DNA from: Bacillus sp. sid0103
Lineage (GTDB): Bacteria; Bacillota; Bacilli; Bacillales_B; DSM-18226
DNA length: 52,250 nt
Reading direction: 5' to 3'
Assembly (NCBI RefSeq): GCF_019219025.1
Contig: NZ_JAHUWN010000040.1
Span: 1 to 52,250 of the forward strand
Both the position numbers and the translations under genes were made by a program. The notes below the pieces were generated by a model. That model was given only the letters and a program-made list of their open reading frames with translations, was not told the origin of the DNA and did not search any database. How positions within the stretch are numbered: the stretch's first letter is position 1; each line of letters starts with the position of its first letter. Below are positions 10,759-19,929 of the stretch, in pieces.

Positions 10759-11526
10759 ATGCTATTCGACACGCATGCACATTTAAATGATAATCAGTAT
10801 AACGAAGATTTAGAAGAAGTGATTGAAAGGGCCGAACACGAGGGAGTCAGCCGTATGGTTGTTGTCGGATTCGATCGTCCAACCATTCAACGAGCGATGG
10901 AATTAGCCGAGAAATACGATTTTATTTATGCCTGTGTTGGATGGCATCCTGTTGATGCGATTGACATGAAAGAAGAAGACTTAGTTTGGATCGAGGAATT
11001 AGCCGCACATCCTAAGGTTGTCGCCATTGGTGAAATGGGCTTGGATTATCATTGGGACAAATCTCCAAAGGAAATTCAAAAGGAAGTTTTCCGGAAACAA
11101 ATCAGGCTGGCTAAAAAGGTGAAGCTGCCGATTGTTATTCATAATCGTGAAGCAACTGCTGATATAGTGGAAATTTTAAAGGAAGAAGGCGCAGAAGAAG
11201 TAGGCGGGATCATGCACTGCTTTAGCGGGAGTCCTGAAGTGGCAAAGGAATGTGTAAAAATGAATTTCTATATCTCGTTAGGCGGGCCGGTGACCTTTAA
11301 AAATGCTAAAAAGCCGAAAGAAGTGGCGGCCGAAATACCATTAGATAAACTGTTAATCGAAACGGATTGCCCTTATTTAGCCCCCCATCCCTACCGTGGG
11401 AAAAGAAATGAGCCTAGTTATGTAAAACTAGTAGCTGAGCAAATTGCCGAAATAAAAGGGTTGACATTTGAAGAAGTGGCCGAAGCAACGACACGAAATG
11501 CTAAAAAATTATTCGCCATAAAATGA
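10759..11526 (+). CDS. tatD: TatD family metal-dependent DNase/hydrolase (YabD)
   Basis: TIM-barrel metal hydrolase of the TatD family; members are reported as 3'-5' exonucleases and D-aminoacyl-tRNA deacylases, so the exact role here is open. Metal ligands are visible in FDTHAHL near the start, IGEMGLDYHW, the histidines of IVIHNRE and IMHCFSG, and the aspartate of ETDCPYL. ATG 10759 gives the conserved MLFDTHAHLND start and 255 residues; the open frame upstream to 10714 is not family-like. It follows metS as in B. subtilis. Confidence 0.95.
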   Translation: MLFDTHAHLNDNQYNEDLEEVIERAEHEGVSRMVVVGFDRPTIQRAMELAEKYDFIYACVGWHPVDAIDMKEEDLVWIEELAAHPKVVAIGEMGLDYHWDKSPKEIQKEVFRKQIRLAKKVKLPIVIHNREATADIVEILKEEGAEEVGGIMHCFSGSPEVAKECVKMNFYISLGGPVTFKNAKKPKEVAAEIPLDKLLIETDCPYLAPHPYRGKRNEPSYVKLVAEQIAEIKGLTFEEVAEATTRNAKKLFAIK

Positions 11527-11635
11527 TAGGGGAATTTGTCGAAGTCAGCGGAAGCTTGTCTTAAAATTTAATGATAACAAAAAGTTCTACACGTCTCCTT
11601 TTCTACATAGGATAACCGTGTCGAGAAGTTTCTCT

Positions 11636-11663
11636 TTGCAAATATTCTAACTTTGTGCATAAT
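11636..11663 (+). promoter_or_regulatory. Candidate sigma-A promoter of yabE
   Basis: TTGCAA (11636-11641), 16-base spacer, CATAAT (11658-11663). A long untranslated leader would follow. A single perfect Spo0A-box-like TTGTCGAA lies further up at 11536-11543. Confidence 0.45.
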
Positions 11664-11761
11664 TAGAAATACCCTCGCAGAGTATGCAAGGAATGACAGC
11701 CGACAGCATGGTTCATTAATCTCTCTAAGAAAAGGAGGCGTTTTTCATCGTATTCAAAAAC

Positions 11762-12946
11762 GTGAAAAACCTGTTCCCCCAGTCTTTGAGCCGGAAGACA
11801 TTGACCATTGCTTTTGCTAGTTTCGTAGTTTTGTTGACATCTCTTGGAATTCTTTATTTTGAAGGGTCGAAGAAAACTGTTGCCATCACTCTTAACAATC
11901 AGCAAAAGGTCGTAAAGACTCATGCGGATACAGTTCAAGAATTATTTGATGAAATGGATGTATCCATTCGCTCACAAGACTATTTGCATCCAAAGGCGAA
12001 TTCAAAGGTGAAGGACCACCTTATGGTCGTATGGAAGCAAGCTAAACAGGTTCACATTGTCAAGGACAACGAGAAGAAAACGATCTGGACGACAGCAGGT
12101 TCTGTAGCTGGACTCCTAAAAGAGCAGAAAATTGTTTTGAGCAAACATGATCAAATCTCACCTAGACCGCAAGCTGCAATACAAGATAAGATGAAAATTG
12201 GGATAAAAAAGGCGTTTCATCTTACATATGTTGACGGCGGTAAAAAACAAAGAGTTTGGTCCACTTCGGCTACGGTCGCTGACTTTTTATCACAACAGGG
12301 TATTAAGCTAAATAAATTAGACCGAGTTGAACCGTCATTAACAGAAACCATCGCTAAGAATGGTGTTGTTAACGTCATTCGAGTAGAAAAAGTCACCGAT
12401 GTAGTGGAAGAACCGATTCAATTTGCTGTGGTAACCAAGAAGGATGAAAGTTTAGAAAAAGGCAAGGAACAAACCATTAAAAAAGGTAAAAAGGGTCGCG
12501 TTTCTAAACAGTACGAAGTTCTTCTTGAAAATGGCAAAGAGATCTCAAGAAAATTAATTAGTGAGCAGAAGATTGCAGAGAAACAAGATAAAGTTGTGGC
12601 TGTCGGAACGAAGGAATTATCATTACAAGTTTCCCGTGGTGCTGTGAATGAGCCGGGAAAAGAGTTTTATGTGACTGCAACGGCCTATACCGCTTATTGC
12701 AATGGGTGTTCAGGTAGAACAGCTACTGGACTTAATCTCCGGGCGAACCCGAACATGAAGGTAATCGCGGTTGATCCAAGGATTATTCCACTTGGTTCAA
12801 AGGTCTATGTTGAAGGGTATGGATACGCTGTAGCAGCTGACACCGGTGGGGCGATTAAAGGATATATCATTGATTTATTCATGCCATCCAATCAGGATTG
12901 CTATCGCTGGGGACGTAAAAAAGTAAAGATTAAGGTTTTAGATTAA
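11762..12946 (+). CDS. yabE: Cell-wall-binding YabE-type protein (DUF348, G5 and 3D domains)
   Basis: Resuscitation-promoting-factor-like surface protein, probably a peptidoglycan lytic or remodelling enzyme. After a short basic start and one membrane or signal segment (about 12-32) come three DUF348 repeats (about 37-210), a G5 domain (about 213-290) and a C-terminal 3D domain with its aspartates in AVDPRIIPLGS, AADTGG and IIDLFM. The start is odd: the first standard codon is GTG 11762, but the only ribosome site, AAAGGAGG at 11731-11738, is 23 bases away. An in-frame ATC at 11747 lies eight bases behind it, so translation may begin there. Confidence 0.93.
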   Translation: MKNLFPQSLSRKTLTIAFASFVVLLTSLGILYFEGSKKTVAITLNNQQKVVKTHADTVQELFDEMDVSIRSQDYLHPKANSKVKDHLMVVWKQAKQVHIVKDNEKKTIWTTAGSVAGLLKEQKIVLSKHDQISPRPQAAIQDKMKIGIKKAFHLTYVDGGKKQRVWSTSATVADFLSQQGIKLNKLDRVEPSLTETIAKNGVVNVIRVEKVTDVVEEPIQFAVVTKKDESLEKGKEQTIKKGKKGRVSKQYEVLLENGKEISRKLISEQKIAEKQDKVVAVGTKELSLQVSRGAVNEPGKEFYVTATAYTAYCNGCSGRTATGLNLRANPNMKVIAVDPRIIPLGSKVYVEGYGYAVAADTGGAIKGYIIDLFMPSNQDCYRWGRKKVKIKVLD

Positions 12947-12953
12947 TTTCCTT

Positions 12954-12990
12954 AATGCAGAGGGTCCTATCCTCTGCATTTTGCTTTTTT
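12954..12990 (+). terminator. Terminator after yabE
   Basis: Perfect 10-bp stem AATGCAGAGG / CCTCTGCATT (12954-12980) with a 7-base loop, then TTGCTTTTTT. The following 170 bases (12991-13162) are AT-rich with nothing I recognise. Confidence 0.9.
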
Positions 12991-13162
12991 CGTAAATTTC
13001 TTTATACTAACAACGAATACATATTGGTCAAAATGCTTCATCTTTTTCTTAATATATTGTATGAATGCGTTCAGTAATATAGACGATGAACATTACAAAA
13101 ATGTTTCAAGTTTTTATCAATTTTTAAAAAAATAATAAAGTTTGAAAGTTTGAACTTAGATA

Positions 13163-13281
13163 GCTGTCTAGCTCCAGCGCCAAGGGCCTCGGGTCATAAG
13201 CCAATCCGTCAAGGAGGTTAAAGAGCAACCTCCTCGCCGGCTCGTCTAGACTCACGCCCTTGGACAAGGCGCTTCCACTTT
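13163..13281. repeat. Palindromic intergenic repeat, AGCTCCAGCGCC family, full copy
   Basis: Begins AGCTGTCTAGCTCCAGCGCC, carries CATAAGCCAATCCGTC and an internal hairpin GAGGTT/AACCTC, and ends CAAGGCGCTTCC. The reverse complement of 16263-16400 aligns along its length. From memory, similar elements recur between genes in many Bacillus and Geobacillus relatives. It lies just upstream of the rnmV ribosome site. Confidence 0.85.
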
Positions 13282-13313
13282 TCAACTTTTATTACGGAGG
13301 CCACACTATTAAA

Positions 13314-14742
<1,429 letters not shown>

Positions 14743-14745
<3 letters not shown>

Positions 14746-14772
14746 ACCCTAGTAAAGGGTCTATTTTTTTTC
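14743..14772 (+). terminator. Terminator overlapping the ksgA stop
   Basis: Stem TAGACCC (14743-14749) / GGGTCTA (14757-14763), then a run of eight T. The ksgA stop codon TAG is the first triplet of the stem. Confidence 0.88.
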
Positions 14773-14800
14773 ACCATATAAATAGTAGTTGCATAGCCTA
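14773..14800 (+). promoter_or_regulatory. Sigma-K-type promoter of yabG
   Basis: AC (14773-14774), 17 bases, CATAGCCTA (14792-14800), matching the sigma-K -10 form CATANNNTA. B. subtilis yabG is sigma-K dependent. The distance to the start codon is about 50 bases. Confidence 0.65.
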
Positions 14801-14852
14801 TGAGAGAAACCTTACTTAAGGGCCCATTGCTGGTCCTATTGGAGTGACGACA

Positions 14853-15737
14853 GTGGATATAAAATTAAATGATATTGTCGGCAGACGTTCGTATAACTGC
14901 GATATTCTCTTTCGTATTATTGATGTTCGAAAAATTAACGACCAGAAGTTTGCTGTCCTATATGGAGAGGATTTTCGGCTCGTAGCAGATGCCCCATACG
15001 AGGATTTGGTTGTTATTGACCCTAACCAAAGAGCCAAGCTGAAAAATGAATACCGGACTCTTGAGGAACAGTCTTTTCGGTTGTTTTCACAAGATGTTGA
15101 ATTAATCAAGCATCGTCAGGAATACGAAGCGACTGGCGGTTATGTCAAACCTAGTAATTATTTCCAAATACCAGGAAAGGTTCTCCATCTGGATGGTGAT
15201 CCATCCTACTTGAGGAAATGTATGACGGTATATGAAAAAGTGGGGATCCCTGTTATGGGTATCCACTGTAATGAAAAGGAAATGCCTGAACGGATTGGGA
15301 GCCTGATTGATATGTATCGTCCGGATATTCTTGTAATCACTGGACATGATGCCTATTCAAAGGCAAAGGGGAAGATGACGGATATAAATGCCTACCGCCA
15401 TTCCAAGCATTTTGTGCAAACGGTTAAGGAAGCTAGAAAAAAAATTCCTCACTTGGATCAGCTCGTTATTTTCGCTGGTGCCTGCCAGTCGCATTTTGAA
15501 TCATTGATTCATGCAGGGGCTAACTTCGCAAGTTCACCTTCAAGAATAAACATCCATGCCCTTGACCCAGTTTATATTGTTGCCAAAATCAGCTTTACAC
15601 CTTTTATGGAACGAATAAATGTGTGGGACGTATTACGGAACACATTAACAGGTGAGAAGGGTCTAGGAGGAATTGAAACAAAAGGAGTGTTACGGACGGG
15701 GATGCCTTATCGGCCAATTCAAGAAGAGGATGAATAA
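14853..15737 (+). CDS. yabG: Sporulation-specific cysteine protease YabG
   Basis: Spore coat protease of the peptidase U57 family, made late in the mother cell; in B. subtilis it trims coat proteins before transglutaminase cross-linking. The highly conserved segments VITGHDAYSK, NAYRHSKHFV, GACQSHFESLIHAGANFASS and HALDPVYIVAKISFTPFM are all present. GTG 14853 is chosen because GGAG at 14841-14844 lies eight bases upstream and overlaps the earlier GTG 14844. Length 294 residues. Confidence 0.96.
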   Translation: MDIKLNDIVGRRSYNCDILFRIIDVRKINDQKFAVLYGEDFRLVADAPYEDLVVIDPNQRAKLKNEYRTLEEQSFRLFSQDVELIKHRQEYEATGGYVKPSNYFQIPGKVLHLDGDPSYLRKCMTVYEKVGIPVMGIHCNEKEMPERIGSLIDMYRPDILVITGHDAYSKAKGKMTDINAYRHSKHFVQTVKEARKKIPHLDQLVIFAGACQSHFESLIHAGANFASSPSRINIHALDPVYIVAKISFTPFMERINVWDVLRNTLTGEKGLGGIETKGVLRTGMPYRPIQEEDE

Positions 15738-15770
15738 GCCTTTGCAAAATGAAAAGGCTTATTTTTTTTT
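15733..15770 (+). terminator. Terminator after yabG
   Basis: An 11-bp stem AATAAGCCTTT / AAAGGCTTATT (15733-15763) with a 9-base loop and a long T-run. The left arm covers the stop codon. Confidence 0.9.
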
Positions 15771-15853
15771 ATTTTACGGTCGATACATAATCCCTTACAA
15801 ATAAGGCAAGATAAAAATGTTGAATTTTAGAAGAAAAAGTAGAACAAAAAATA

Positions 15854-15883
15854 TTGACAATCTTTTTGTTTGACTGATATAAT
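15854..15883 (+). promoter_or_regulatory. veg promoter, distal
   Basis: TTGACA (15854-15859), 18-base spacer ending TGA, TATAAT (15878-15883). Both hexamers are consensus and the -10 is extended by TG. Confidence 0.85.
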
Positions 15884-15895
15884 TTATGTTTTTGT

Positions 15896-15924
15896 TTGAC
15901 ATGACTATGTCAGTGTGTTATACT
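15896..15924 (+). promoter_or_regulatory. veg promoter, proximal
   Basis: TTGACA (15896-15901), 17-base spacer, TATACT (15919-15924), about 20 bases before the veg start codon. The -35 begins 13 bases after the distal -10, so two strong promoters are stacked in tandem. Confidence 0.88.
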
Positions 15925-15945
15925 TTACACAGTGAGGTGGACCGA

Positions 15946-16209
15946 ATGCCAAAAACCTTAGCCGATATTAAAAAGGCTCTTGACACAAATTTAGGGAAAA
16001 GATTACTGCTTAAAGCCAACGGAGGACGTAGAAAGACCATTGAACGTTCCGGTGTTTTAGCTGAAACTTATCCATCTGTTTTTGTTATTGAATTAGATCA
16101 GGATGAAAACTCATTCGAACGTGTTTCTTACAGCTATGCGGATGTGTTAACAGAAACAGTTCAAATCACTTTCTATGAAGATGCATCAGGACATTTAGCC
16201 TTAAATTAG
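15946..16209 (+). CDS. veg: Veg protein
   Basis: Small, abundant DUF1021 protein. In B. subtilis it stimulates biofilm matrix genes, apparently by blocking the repressor SinR, and its promoter is a classic strong sigma-A promoter. The block [21 protein letters not shown] and the segment [21 protein letters not shown] are conserved. ATG 15946 sits five bases behind GAGGTGG and gives 87 residues; the in-frame upstream extension to 15886 contains the promoter and is not coding. Confidence 0.97.
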   Translation: MPKTLADIKKALDTNLGKRLLLKANGGRRKTIERSGVLAETYPSVFVIELDQDENSFERVSYSYADVLTETVQITFYEDASGHLALN

Positions 16210-16225
16210 TATATAAGCAATCTGC

Positions 16226-16256
16226 AGCAGTAAACAAAGGTTTACTGCTTTTTGCT
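16226..16256 (+). terminator. Terminator after veg
   Basis: Perfect 10-bp stem AGCAGTAAAC / GTTTACTGCT (16226-16249) with loop AAAG, then TTTTGCT. Confidence 0.9.
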
Positions 16257-16262
16257 ATTTAT

Positions 16263-16400
16263 AAAGCGGAAGCGCCTTGTTCAGGGAAAAAAGTAGTTCA
16301 TTTTTTTCAAGGGGCGATGGGCATAAGACGAGCAGGTTGCTTTTTAACCTTCAGGACGGATTGGCTTATGACTCCGAACCCCTAGGCGCTGGATTCAGAG
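16263..16400. repeat. Palindromic intergenic repeat, AGCTCCAGCGCC family, inverted full copy
   Basis: Begins AAGCGGAAGCGCCTTGTTCA and ends near CTAGGCGCTGGATTCAG, the reverse of 13163-13281. It includes the shared GACGGATTGGCTTATG block and a hairpin around the AACCTTC segment. It fills most of the veg-sspF gap. Confidence 0.85.
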
Positions 16401-16411
16401 ATCTAGTTCAA

Positions 16412-16443
16412 TGAATACCGATCCTGCTATTTACCCCATACTA
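16412..16443 (+). promoter_or_regulatory. Sigma-G-type promoter of sspF
   Basis: TGAATA (16412-16417), 19 bases, CATACTA (16437-16443). The -10 matches the sigma-G form CATNNTA. Forespore expression of sspF is expected. Confidence 0.7.
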
Positions 16444-16474
16444 AGAATGCTGCAGTATGAAAGGGGTTGCTTAG

Positions 16475-16663
16475 ATGGGCAGAAGAAGAAGAGGGATCAT
16501 GTCCAGTCACTTTAAAGAAGAACTTGCAAAGGAACTTGGATTTTATGATGTCGTTCAAAAAGAAGGATGGGGCGGCATCAAAGCAAAGGATGCAGGGAAT
16601 ATGGTCAAACGCGCCGTTGAACTTGCACAAGAACAATTAGCTCACCGGAGTCCAAGAGGTTAA
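16475..16663 (+). CDS. sspF: Small acid-soluble spore protein SspF (alpha/beta-type)
   Basis: Minor alpha/beta-type SASP that coats and protects spore DNA. After the short basic start [10 protein letters not shown] come the conserved [23 protein letters not shown] and the second helix [17 protein letters not shown]. Length is 62 residues, normal for SspF. ATG 16475 follows AAAGGGG. It stands alone between veg and ispE with its own sigma-G-like promoter and terminator. Confidence 0.96.
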   Translation: MGRRRRGIMSSHFKEELAKELGFYDVVQKEGWGGIKAKDAGNMVKRAVELAQEQLAHRSPRG

Positions 16664-16718
16664 CTTCTAAACAAGGCCTTCTCTTTTTAAATTCAATCAA
16701 TCACTTACTACAGCGAAA

Positions 16719-16746
16719 CCAGAGGACCATCTCCTCTGGCTTTTTT
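16719..16746 (+). terminator. Terminator after sspF
   Basis: Perfect 8-bp stem CCAGAGGA / TCCTCTGG (16719-16739) with loop CCATC, then C and six T. Confidence 0.9.
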
Positions 16747-16858
16747 GCGTTAACTCCATTTTTCCTCGCAAATTATGACCTTTTTTTTATAAAACATATA
16801 ATAAAATATTAAATTTGATAGGATTTCTCATATCTGACGTCTTACTTTTATCGTTTTG

Positions 16859-16867
16859 TGGTAAAAT
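16859..16867 (+). promoter_or_regulatory. Candidate extended -10 promoter of ispE
   Basis: TG-G-TAAAAT (16859-16867) about 87 bases before the ispE start. No clear -35 hexamer. Confidence 0.45.
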
Positions 16868-16953
16868 AGGACAAAATGTGGATTTTCGGAAATAGAAAAA
16901 TGGAAGCGTCAAATTGGCGCATGGACTGGACAATATAGAAGTAGGTGGACGTA

Positions 16954-17823
16954 GTGAAGCTTTTAGTAAAAGCACCGGCCAAAATAAATTTAGCATTAGA
17001 TGTTCTACATAAACGCCCCGATGGCTATCATGAGGTGGAAATGATTATGACCACGATTGATTTGGCAGACCGTGTGGAACTATCATTATTAACTGAAGAT
17101 AAAATACATATTCACTCACATAATCGCTATGTCCCTGATGACCAGCGTAATTTAGCCTATCAGGCTGCCCAACTCTTAAAAGACCGATTCAGTGTGAAAC
17201 AAGGTGTGTTGATTTCAATTGAAAAAACGATTCCAGTTGCGGCTGGACTTGCAGGAGGAAGCAGTGATGCTGCGGCCACTTTAAGGGGTTTAAATAAGCT
17301 GTGGAATCTCGGATTAACTATGGATGAATTGGCCGAACTAGGCAGTGAAATTGGCTCGGATGTTTCCTTTTGTGTCTATGGAGGGACAGCCTTAGCAAAA
17401 GGCAGAGGGGAAATGATTACCGAATTACCCGCTCCCCCTACATGCTGGGTCATCCTTGCAAAGCCTTTTATTGGGGTATCGACAGCGGAAGTATACCGAC
17501 GGCTCGATCTCAATAAAACGGTCCATCCCGATATTGCTGGAATGATCCAAGCAATCAAGGAGCATGATTACCAAAAGGTGTGCAATAACGTCGGGAATGT
17601 CTTAGAAGGGGTAACGTTAAACCTTCACCCTGAAGTAGCGCTAATAAAAGAACAAATGAAACGGTTTGGTGCCGATGCGGTGTTAATGAGCGGCAGTGGG
17701 CCGACTGTGTTCGGAATTGTACAGCATGATTCAAGAATGCACCGAATTTATAACGGATTAAGAGGATTCTGTGATCAAGTATTTGCAGTCCGGATGTTAG
17801 GGGAACGACACTCACTTGATTAA
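16954..17823 (+). CDS. ispE: 4-diphosphocytidyl-2-C-methyl-D-erythritol kinase
   Basis: GHMP kinase of the MEP isoprenoid pathway; phosphorylates CDP-methylerythritol. The N-terminal [12 protein letters not shown], the glycine-rich ATP loop [16 protein letters not shown] (about 94-109) and the C-terminal [10 protein letters not shown] motif are intact. GTG 16954 with AGGTGG five bases upstream gives the family start [12 protein letters not shown] and 289 residues; the earlier GTG 16945 overlaps the ribosome site. purR follows 56 bases later under its own PurBox control. Confidence 0.97.
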   Translation: MKLLVKAPAKINLALDVLHKRPDGYHEVEMIMTTIDLADRVELSLLTEDKIHIHSHNRYVPDDQRNLAYQAAQLLKDRFSVKQGVLISIEKTIPVAAGLAGGSSDAAATLRGLNKLWNLGLTMDELAELGSEIGSDVSFCVYGGTALAKGRGEMITELPAPPTCWVILAKPFIGVSTAEVYRRLDLNKTVHPDIAGMIQAIKEHDYQKVCNNVGNVLEGVTLNLHPEVALIKEQMKRFGADAVLMSGSGPTVFGIVQHDSRMHRIYNGLRGFCDQVFAVRMLGERHSLD

Positions 17824-17829
17824 AAACGT

Positions 17830-17862
17830 ACGAAAATGGTATCCTATAGTTAGAATATTCGT
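17830..17862 (+). promoter_or_regulatory. PurBox pair in the purR control region
   Basis: Inverted repeat ACGAAAAT (17830-17837) and ATATTCGT (17855-17862) separated by 17 bases, with the CGAA cores expected of PurR boxes. A -10-like TATAGT/TAGAAT lies between them. This fits autoregulation of purR; the flanks deviate from the full PurBox consensus. Confidence 0.65.
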
Positions 17863-17879
17863 GTTTTTGGGGGCTTGTT

Positions 17880-18710
17880 ATGAAATTTCGCCGCAGTGAA
17901 CGTTTGATTGATATGACAAATTATTTATTAGACCATCCTCGTCAATTAGTACCGCTTACTTTTTTTGCTGAACGTTACGCATCCGCGAAATCATCAATTA
18001 GTGAAGATTTGGCTATCATCAAAGAGACGTTTGAAAACAGAGGAATTGGAACCATCCAAACCGTACCTGGGGCATCAGGCGGGGTAAAATTTTTTATAAA
18101 AGTAAGTCATGATGAAGCAGCGCCTTTTATCAATGAATTGTGTAAACTTATTGCCAATCCTGACAGGCTATTACCTGGAGGATATTTATACTTAACCGAT
18201 ATTTTGGGCGATCCACAGGTCGTCCAAAAGGCTGGGCGCATTATTGCCTCTGCCTATACTGATGCAAAAATAGATGTTGTGATGACTGTTGCCACAAAGG
18301 GAATTCCGCTTGCCTATGCAGTAGCGAGTCAGTTGAATGTTCCTGTTGTGATTGTCCGAAGAGATAGTAAAGTTACGGAAGGTCCAACCGTCAGCATAAA
18401 TTATGTGTCAGGTTCAACAAAGAGAATCCAAACAATGGTCCTATCGAAACGCAGCATGAAAGAAGGTTCACGTGTCCTCATTGTCGATGATTTTATGAAA
18501 GCTGGCGGAACAGTCATGGGAATGATCAGCATGCTTGAGGAATTTAATGGACATCTGGCTGGAATTGCTGTTTTAGTAGAGGCAGAAAAAATCCAAGAGC
18601 GGCTCGTCGATGAATATACTTCGCTCGTACAATTATCGGATGTAGATTTGAAAGAAAAGAAGATTAATGTTCAAGCTGGCAATTATATAAAAAGGCTATT
18701 TTCGCATTAA
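17880..18710 (+). CDS. purR: Purine biosynthesis repressor PurR
   Basis: PRPP-responsive (and, in recent work, ppGpp-responsive) repressor of purine synthesis and transport genes. A winged-helix domain covers about residues 1-75; the rest is a phosphoribosyltransferase-like effector domain with the PRPP loop VLIVDDFMKAGGT. Length 276 is close to the family's usual size. The gene for PRPP synthase (prs) lies 2.6 kb downstream and hprT 22 kb downstream in this window. The ATG follows GGGGGC, a modest ribosome site. Confidence 0.97.
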   Translation: MKFRRSERLIDMTNYLLDHPRQLVPLTFFAERYASAKSSISEDLAIIKETFENRGIGTIQTVPGASGGVKFFIKVSHDEAAPFINELCKLIANPDRLLPGGYLYLTDILGDPQVVQKAGRIIASAYTDAKIDVVMTVATKGIPLAYAVASQLNVPVVIVRRDSKVTEGPTVSINYVSGSTKRIQTMVLSKRSMKEGSRVLIVDDFMKAGGTVMGMISMLEEFNGHLAGIAVLVEAEKIQERLVDEYTSLVQLSDVDLKEKKINVQAGNYIKRLFSH

Positions 18711-18855
18711 TTGTTGTTTTCGTATAAGTCATCAAATCGTTTTCCTAGATGCTTCTTGGTATCTTTTCGAAAAACATTGGGAAGAATCGGATAGTGATTA
18801 TTGTAAATGATCTTATTATGATACAAAACCAACAAAGTTGACGAAAAGAGCCTTT
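18711..18855 (+). repeat. Diverged intergenic repeat, copy A (after purR)
   Basis: From the purR stop, the stretch aligns end to end with 23818-23977 behind pth: shared blocks include TTTTCGTATAAG, TCATCAA, ATCTTTTCG, AACATT, TGTAAATG/AGTAAATG, CAACAAAGTT and AAAAGAGCCT. I do not recognise the element. It has no open frame. Confidence 0.75.
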
Positions 18856-18880
18856 AAAAAAATAGATGGAGGGAATAAGA

Positions 18881-19255
18881 ATGAAAGTAGTTCAAACAAA
18901 TCAAGCACCGGCTGCTATTGGCCCATATTCACAAGGAATCATTGTTAATAATATGTTTTATAGTTCAGGGCAAATTCCATTAACAGCAGATGGTTCTTTG
19001 GTAACAGGTGATATTAAAGAACAAGCCCACCAAGTGTTTCAAAATTTACAGGCTGTGCTGAATGCTGCGGGTGCATCATTTGAAACCGTTGTAAAGACCA
19101 CGGTATTCATAAAAAATATGGATGAGTTCGCCGCATTGAACGAAGTTTATGGCGAATACTTCTCCTCTCATAAACCAGCTCGTTCGTGTGTTGAAGTGGC
19201 ACGTTTGCCTAAAGATGTATTAGTGGAAATCGAAGTAGTCGCACTCGTTAAATAA
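18881..19255 (+). CDS. ridA: Enamine/imine deaminase RidA (YabJ)
   Basis: Hydrolyses reactive enamine/imine intermediates released by PLP enzymes; trimer of the YjgF/YER057c/UK114 family. The IGPYSQG start, YSSGQIPL, and [22 protein letters not shown] with the substrate-binding arginine are intact. ATG 18881 lies seven bases behind GGAGGG and gives 124 residues; the upstream ATG 18866 sits inside that ribosome site. Called yabJ in B. subtilis, where it is cotranscribed with purR; here a repeat element lies between the two. Confidence 0.97.
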   Translation: MKVVQTNQAPAAIGPYSQGIIVNNMFYSSGQIPLTADGSLVTGDIKEQAHQVFQNLQAVLNAAGASFETVVKTTVFIKNMDEFAALNEVYGEYFSSHKPARSCVEVARLPKDVLVEIEVVALVK

Positions 19256-19334
19256 GATTTGTTTTTATTTACTTCCATCTTTACATGAAGTTCACTAATT
19301 TGCCCTAATTTTTCAAAAATATTTTGAAAATAAA

Positions 19335-19361
19335 GAAGGATTTTTGAAAATATTGTTGAAT
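19335..19361 (+). promoter_or_regulatory. Sigma-H promoter of spoVG
   Basis: GAAGGATTT (19335-19343), 11 bases, GTTGAAT (19355-19361), an excellent match to the sigma-H form RNAGGAWWW-N11/12-RNNGAAT. It sits in a very AT-rich region, consistent with AbrB binding known for B. subtilis spoVG. Confidence 0.88.
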
Positions 19362-19403
19362 TTATTTATTTAGCTTTTTATCTATAGAAAAGGGTGTGAG
19401 CAC

Positions 19404-19694
19404 ATGGAAGTAACTGACGTAAGATTACGCCGCGTTAGCACAGATGGAAGAATGAGAGCGATTGCATCAATCACTTTGGACAATGAGTTTGTTGTTCATG
19501 ACATTCGTGTTATTGACGGAAACAACGGTTTATTTGTAGCTATGCCAAGCAAACGTACTCCTGATGGAGAATTTCGTGACATTGCGCATCCAATCAATTC
19601 AGGAACACGCGGTAAAATCCAAGAAGCTGTTTTGGCTGAGTACCACCGTCTAGGTGAATTGGAAGTAGAATTTGAAGAAGCCGGAGCTTCCTAA
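19404..19694 (+). CDS. spoVG: SpoVG regulator
   Basis: Small nucleic-acid-binding regulator. In B. subtilis it takes part in septation control and cortex formation; in other Firmicutes it binds RNA and DNA. The chain [19 protein letters not shown], the [15 protein letters not shown] strand and [21 protein letters not shown] are nearly invariant. The 96-residue length is normal. The promoter shows sigma-H dependence, and repressor AbrB is encoded 11 kb upstream. Confidence 0.98.
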   Translation: MEVTDVRLRRVSTDGRMRAIASITLDNEFVVHDIRVIDGNNGLFVAMPSKRTPDGEFRDIAHPINSGTRGKIQEAVLAEYHRLGELEVEFEEAGAS

Positions 19695-19708
19695 GGATTT
19701 TTACAACT

Positions 19709-19738
19709 AGGGCCTTTCTTCTATGAAGGCTCTTTTTA
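19709..19738 (+). terminator. Terminator after spoVG
   Basis: Stem AGGGCCTT (19709-19716) / AAGGCTCT (19726-19733) with one G-T pair, then five T in TTTTT. Confidence 0.8.
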
Positions 19739-19864
19739 TTGTGCAAAAGCACTCTTGAGGCAGTCGTTCAATTCATACCATCATTCCTTCACACATCATC
19801 CTCGTTCAACACTCCAACCTAAATAAACTCATTATTACAAAAATAGACACTTCCCTCACATACC

Positions 19865-19893
19865 TTGAAAAGAACGTCCAATTACGTTAATAT
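19865..19893 (+). promoter_or_regulatory. Sigma-A promoter of glmU-prs
   Basis: TTGAAA (19865-19870), 17 bases, TAATAT (19888-19893), 37 bases before glmU. Confidence 0.7.
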
Positions 19894-19929
19894 TTTTAAT
19901 GGATAAAAAGGTTAATTGGGGGACTGTTC

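Noticed and set aside
11536..11543. TTGTCGAA between tatD and yabE as a Spo0A operator
   Set aside because: A single 8-base match with no partner and about 93 bases upstream of the candidate promoter; chance occurrence is likely, so it is only mentioned in passing.
11527..11740. Cyclic-di-AMP riboswitch before yabE
   Set aside because: Wall-hydrolase genes sometimes carry one, but I could not find its conserved core or stems in this leader.
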